NCBI GenBank assembly: GCA_049585795.1
Contig: JBAVAQ010000072.1
Location: 62,001 to 126,000, forward strand
Origin: JABDBE01 sp049585795
GTDB taxonomy: Bacteria; Acidobacteriota; Terriglobia; Terriglobales; Acidobacteriaceae
Reading direction: 5' to 3'
Length of the DNA stretch: 64,000 nt
The position numbers and the translations under genes are program-made. Of the stretch, positions 61,501 to 64,000 are shown in pieces (the first letter of the stretch is position 1; each line of letters opens with the position of its first letter). Under the pieces are notes generated by a model. That model saw nothing but the letters and a program-made list of their open reading frames with translations. It did not search any database and was not told where the DNA came from.

Positions 61501-61798
61501 CGTAGCCGTTGATCCTGTCTGGAACCTCGACCCAGCGGCGCAACACGCGAGATCCCGTCGACCATTTGTCCCCGACTTTTACGGTTTGCCAACCGGAGTC
61601 ATCCAACGACGGATCCTCAGGATGCGCCACGTCTGCATGAAAGCGCCAATCCGTCAGCGGCAGAGTGGTCAGCGATTCCAGCCGATCTAAGGTTGGCTTG
61701 TAGGGATCGACTGGGTTCTGGCTCAGAGATCCTTGCTGGGCGGAGACTGACCTGGCGGTTACGAGTGCGAGAATGGCACACACGATCCAATGCTTCAC
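58544..61798 (-). CDS. GH38 alpha-mannosidase, secreted
   Basis: About 1084 residues. The signal segment is KHWIVCAILALVTARSVSA. The catalytic domain has AIGNSHIDMAWLWPWTETVEVV with His/Asp metal ligands and GWNPDSFGYNWQLPQIYKKSG carrying the nucleophile Asp, then HDVMPGSGIAVNYLD. It hydrolyses alpha-mannosidic bonds. Start chosen at GTG 61798 because GGAGG sits eight bases upstream; ATG 61813 is an alternative. A second C-terminal beta domain completes the family architecture. Next minus-strand upstream gene is the MoaD-like protein. Confidence 0.93.
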   Translation of the reverse strand: MKHWIVCAILALVTARSVSAQQGSLSQNPVDPYKPTLDRLESLTTLPLTDWRFHADVAHPEDPSLDDSGWQTVKVGDKWSTGSRVLRRWVEVPDRINGYALQGSRVKLDLRFDFNWNNKGPVTIAVFSNGSLISRGDDDMQQPIPLTENAQPGQKFLIAVRIDAPEVETEFHHAQLTIEPTAGRPDPAMLRMEILAARPMIAAYEEGRTQREQQLDAAIKAIDFSPLEKGDQVGFDASLRQAQENLQKLNPWLKQFTVRAIGNSHIDMAWLWPWTETVEVVRNTFQSVLDLMREYPDFKFTMSSARTYEWMQEKYPAMFEQIKQRVKEGRWEVIGGMWVEPDLNMPDGESLVRQILVGKRYFQKNFGADIKIGWNPDSFGYNWQLPQIYKKSGIDYFVTSKLLWATDYTKFPYRLFWWEAPDGSRLLTYFPHEYANDFNPEPMTKDLSLYAPLIYGTKLTDSPQMLYLYGIGDHGGGPTRTMLDRADRLRDPKTVFPKIDFSTAKQFFVDLNQELPSLKVPTWNDELYFEYHRGVYTSQADTKQRIRDDEELMLDAEKYASLASLFGHPYRQDQFEFAWKNLLFDHFHDVMPGSGIAVNYLDAKRNLENVARSAQEITNSARDEILAHINTQGEGVPVVIFNSLSWPRTEVTEVEVQLPTRTPQVEVVNAAGLQVESQLLSMDAATSRARLLLLTANVPPLGYETYFVRPAGRARLVGISQVVKATHDMLSNGYVRLKVDEQTGCITSLVDLRNQTEALAPSETDTGGPETYPCGNLLQVFVDKPKRWDAWNIDADFEKQRWDLDKADEVKLVEGGPLRAVIRVKKHFQNSTFVQDITMYAGVPRVDVKMQVDWHEKHILLKVAFPLSAHSDKATFEIPYGSIERPTTRNTPAEQAKFEVPAQRWADLSDAKHGFSLLNDSKYGYDAKGNVLRLSLLRSPAWPDPHADEGHHEFTYSLYAHAGTWRDAQTVRRGYELNYKLLASTMQKHEGTLPSEHSFVQIEGDNVVLTAIKKSEDDDSLVLRFYEWAGKESDVKLHLPPGGQSASETDLMEKPIADLTVQNDAVTVHTKPYEIKTLKVRFAR

Positions 61799-61895
61799 CG
61801 GAAATTCCTCCATCACTGACTCAGCTAAATAAGCGTCGGTTGAATGAGCGAAGGAATAGGGTACTCGCCTCGATTGCATCTTGCCAGCCACTTCC

Positions 61896-62192
61896 CTACC
61901 CGCCGGCGATGGCTCCGATGATGAGAAGGGGCTCCGCTCCAGATGCGATCGAGTCGGGAAGTGGAGCATCGGGCGACTCGTGAGACAGATCCTCTTCGCA
62001 GGCGAAGAAACGTAAGAAAGGGCGGCGCTGCAGGGTTGTGTGATCGCGAATGGTGCCGCGCAGCATGGGATAGGCGGCTTCGAGCGCGTCGAGGACGGAA
62101 CGCTGCGTGACCGCACCTTGAACCTCGAGTTCGACCTCTAGGCCAACGTGCGCCAAGCTTCGCAGATGCTGAGGCAGCGCGACTCGTATCAT
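61896..62192 (-). CDS. MoaD/ThiS-like ubiquitin-fold protein
   Basis: 98 residues. IRVALPQHLRSLAHVGLEVELEVQG matches the beta-grasp N-terminus; the end is LLIIGAIAGG with a free GG, as in MoaD and ThiS, ready for adenylation without trimming. It starts ten bases after the stop of the beta-propeller gene, suggesting a shared transcript. No MoeB/ThiF-type activating enzyme lies in the window. Confidence 0.8.
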   Translation of the reverse strand: MIRVALPQHLRSLAHVGLEVELEVQGAVTQRSVLDALEAAYPMLRGTIRDHTTLQRRPFLRFFACEEDLSHESPDAPLPDSIASGAEPLLIIGAIAGG

Positions 62193-62202
62193 GACGATCC
62201 GA

Positions 62203-63384
62203 TCACCCGAGCGTCTGCACTTCGACCGATAGCACCGCCGGCAAATCACGAACGATCGGAGCCCAAGTATCTCCGGCATCAGCCGAGGCGTACACTTGCC
62301 CGCCGCTGGTCCCGAAATAGATGCCGCACTTGTCGAGCGAGTCGACCGCCATGGCGTCGCGCAGCACATTCACGTAGCAATCTTTTTGTGGCAGGCCTTT
62401 GGTCAGCGGCTCCCAGTCATTTCCTCCGCTACGGCTGCGGAAGACACGCAATTTGCCCTCGTGCACATAATGTTCCGAATCGCTTTTGATGGGGACAACA
62501 TAAATTGTCTCCGGCTCGTGCGCATGAACATCGATCGCGAACCCGAAGTCGGTCGGCAAGTTTCCGCTGACTTCTACCCAGGAATCGCCGGCGTTGTCGC
62601 TGCGCATCACGTCCCAGTGCTTCTGCATGAACAGCACGCCCGGCCGCTTCGGATTCATCGCAATGTGGTGAACGCAATGACCGATCTCGGCTTTCGGGTC
62701 GGGGATGTATTGCGAACGCAGTCCTTGATTGATCGGCTTCCACGATTTACCGCCATCGTCGGTGCGAAAGGCGCCCGCAGCCGAGATCGCGATCCACATC
62801 CGCCGAGGATTGCTCGGATCCAGGATGATCGTGTGCAGACACATGCCGCCAGCGCCGGGCTGCCACTTGGGGCCGGTACCGTGGCCCCGCAGGCCGGAGA
62901 GTTCCTGCCAATTCTCGCCGCCATCCGTCGAACGGAATAACGCGGCGTCTTCCACGCCGGCATAAACTACATTGGGATCGCTGAGCGATGGCTCCATATG
63001 CCACACCCGCTTGAACTCCCACGGATGTTGCGTTCCGTCATACCACTGATGCGTGGTCAGCGCCTTGCCAGTTTCAGCGGAGCTGTCGTAGACGAATTTG
63101 TTGCTCGCAGCTTTCGGCGGACCGGGCGCTGGCGTTTCTCCAGGCGGCGTTCCCGGTTGCAGCCAGGTTTTGCCCCCGTCGTCGGAGCGCTGAATGATCT
63201 GCCCGAACCAGCCGCTGGTTTGCGATGCGTAAATGCGATTCGGATCCGCAAGCGACCCCTTCATGTGGTAAATCTCCCATCCCGCAAAATGCGGACCGCT
63301 AACCTCCCACTTTTCGCGCTTGCCATCGGACGTCAGGATGAATGCGCCTTTGTGTGTACCCACCAGAACCCGCACCTTGCTCAT
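62203..63384 (-). CDS. BNR/Asp-box beta-propeller (exo-sialidase-like)
   Basis: 393 residues without a signal peptide. Six Asp-box motifs (SxDxGxxW-like) occur at ~67, 152, 208, 262, 317 and 367, consistent with a six-bladed propeller of the sialidase/sortilin type. Catalytic sialidase Arg/Tyr residues were not identified, so enzymatic activity is uncertain. It is followed by the MoaD-like gene; the pairing of such propellers with MoaD/ThiS proteins recalls annotated pairs in other bacteria, from memory. Confidence 0.82.
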   Translation of the reverse strand: MSKVRVLVGTHKGAFILTSDGKREKWEVSGPHFAGWEIYHMKGSLADPNRIYASQTSGWFGQIIQRSDDGGKTWLQPGTPPGETPAPGPPKAASNKFVYDSSAETGKALTTHQWYDGTQHPWEFKRVWHMEPSLSDPNVVYAGVEDAALFRSTDGGENWQELSGLRGHGTGPKWQPGAGGMCLHTIILDPSNPRRMWIAISAAGAFRTDDGGKSWKPINQGLRSQYIPDPKAEIGHCVHHIAMNPKRPGVLFMQKHWDVMRSDNAGDSWVEVSGNLPTDFGFAIDVHAHEPETIYVVPIKSDSEHYVHEGKLRVFRSRSGGNDWEPLTKGLPQKDCYVNVLRDAMAVDSLDKCGIYFGTSGGQVYASADAGDTWAPIVRDLPAVLSVEVQTLG

Positions 63385-63403
63385 GCTTCGCTCCTCTTTT
63401 TAT

Positions 63404-63877
63404 TTATTCACCGCGATAAGCTCGCTGCAAGCCTTCGATATCAATGTTTTTCATTTGCAGCATGGCCTTGAACACTCGCTGCGACTTCGCCGGATCTTTG
63501 TCGCTCATCAGTTCCATCAATGCCCTGGGAATAATTTGCCACGATACGCCAAATTTGTCTTGCAGCCATCCGCATTGCACTTCTTTTCCCCCTGCCGAAA
63601 GCTTGTCCCATAACTCGTCAACTTCTGCTTGCGTCTCGCAGTTCACGAAGAACGATATGGCCGGAGAAAACGTGTAATGCGGACCGCCGTTCAACGCTGT
63701 GAATTGTTGCCCTTCAAGCTCGAAAGTTACTGTCATTGCAGACCCTTTCGGGCCCGGTCCAGCTTCTCCGTAGCGGGCAACGTTTAGAATTTTCGAATTC
63801 TTGAAAATCGAAGCATAGAAGTTAGCTGCCTCTTCTGCATTGCGATCAAACCACAAAAATGGAATTATTTTTTGCAT
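63404..63877 (-). CDS. VOC-superfamily (PhnB-like) protein
   Basis: 157 residues. The fold signature runs QKIIPFLWFDRNAEEAANFYASIFKNSKILNVARYGEAGPGPKG, then FELEGQQFTALNGGPHYTFSPAISFFVNCETQAEVDELWDKLSAGG and GWLQDKFGVSWQIIPRAL. This is the 3-demethylubiquinone methyltransferase-like/PhnB-like VOC group; activity unknown. The gene lies 19 bases upstream of the propeller gene on the same strand. Confidence 0.88.
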   Translation of the reverse strand: MQKIIPFLWFDRNAEEAANFYASIFKNSKILNVARYGEAGPGPKGSAMTVTFELEGQQFTALNGGPHYTFSPAISFFVNCETQAEVDELWDKLSAGGKEVQCGWLQDKFGVSWQIIPRALMELMSDKDPAKSQRVFKAMLQMKNIDIEGLQRAYRGE

Positions 63878-64000
63878 ATATTTCTCCGTTCATAAATCCG
63901 AGCTTGCGTCCACTGACAACGAAAGTCACTGCTGCATCCGAGGGCGCAGCCGTGCCGTCCGATGACTTTTCACATTACCGGGGCAGATGTCCCATCTGAC
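63878..64000. other. Non-coding window edge
   Basis: 123 bases upstream of the VOC gene, no gene seen. It contains GGGGCAGATGTCCCATCTG near the end, too little to interpret. Confidence 0.4.

Noticed and set aside
1..64000. CRISPR array or phage/IS element
   Set aside because: No evenly spaced direct repeats, transposase, integrase or phage structural genes were seen; the repeats are dispersed single hairpins.

Overview
The window is a gene-dense, moderately GC-rich (by eye) bacterial chromosome segment. It has about 62 protein genes, one tRNA and no rRNA, phage or IS transposase. LpxD, PlsC, Mpl/LdcA recycling of DAP-type murein, ECF sigma factors, many secreted hypothetical proteins and abundant short intergenic palindromic repeats fit a Gram-negative soil bacterium. 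The gene content and repeat style look most like Acidobacteriota (Terriglobia/Koribacter-like); this taxonomic call is inference.

Layout. 0-10.5 kb: PolX, a Dph6-like PP-loop protein, polyphosphate kinase, small membrane proteins, a FitA/VapC-type toxin-antitoxin pair, a CBS-domain protein and an MFS transporter. 10.6-15.4 kb: an ECF sigma factor, its ZAS anti-sigma factor and a DUF4097-like secreted protein, then shikimate kinase, a secreted hypothetical and an AI-2E-type permease. 15.4-28 kb (minus strand): KorAB, AccA, DnaE, a glycine-rich secreted protein, a dihaem cytochrome c with a Tat-exported glycosidase, and a CCA-adding enzyme with a histone-like tail. 28.2-33.6 kb is the accessory stretch: a RES/Xre toxin-antitoxin pair, an orphan membrane protein and an AbrB/PIN toxin-antitoxin pair, separated by repeats. 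33.8-38 kb: TetR, a CPBP protease, LpxD, a stand-alone winged-helix regulator and a secreted hypothetical. 38.2-43.2 kb: a minus-strand envelope cluster (MgtC-DapF-LdcA-Mpl-PlsC). 43.3-46.8 kb: MtnP-PfkB-GT39. 46.9-50.5 kb: a zincin-like secreted protein divergent from a TPR protein, an isopropylmalate dehydrogenase-family enzyme and a small protein. 50.7-54.1 kb: the plus-strand run YgfZ-DUF1844-MBL-RibF. 54.2-64 kb: a PstS-like protein, an EamA exporter, OsmC, a quinone oxidoreductase, GlpX, tRNA-Ala(CGC), a GH38 alpha-mannosidase, a MoaD/ThiS-like protein next to a six-Asp-box beta-propeller, and a VOC protein.

Most of the window is housekeeping. The items most worth a second look are the beta-propeller/ubiquitin-like pair at 61.9-63.4 kb; the 28.7-32.1 kb island, where two toxin-antitoxin modules carry clean inverted repeats at their promoters and sit among repeats; several dispersed palindromic repeat families, one of which encodes the C-terminus of LdcA; and the lysine/alanine/proline tail on the CCA-adding enzyme. 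No unmistakably new multi-gene system was seen. All identifications come from reading sequence motifs without database searches.
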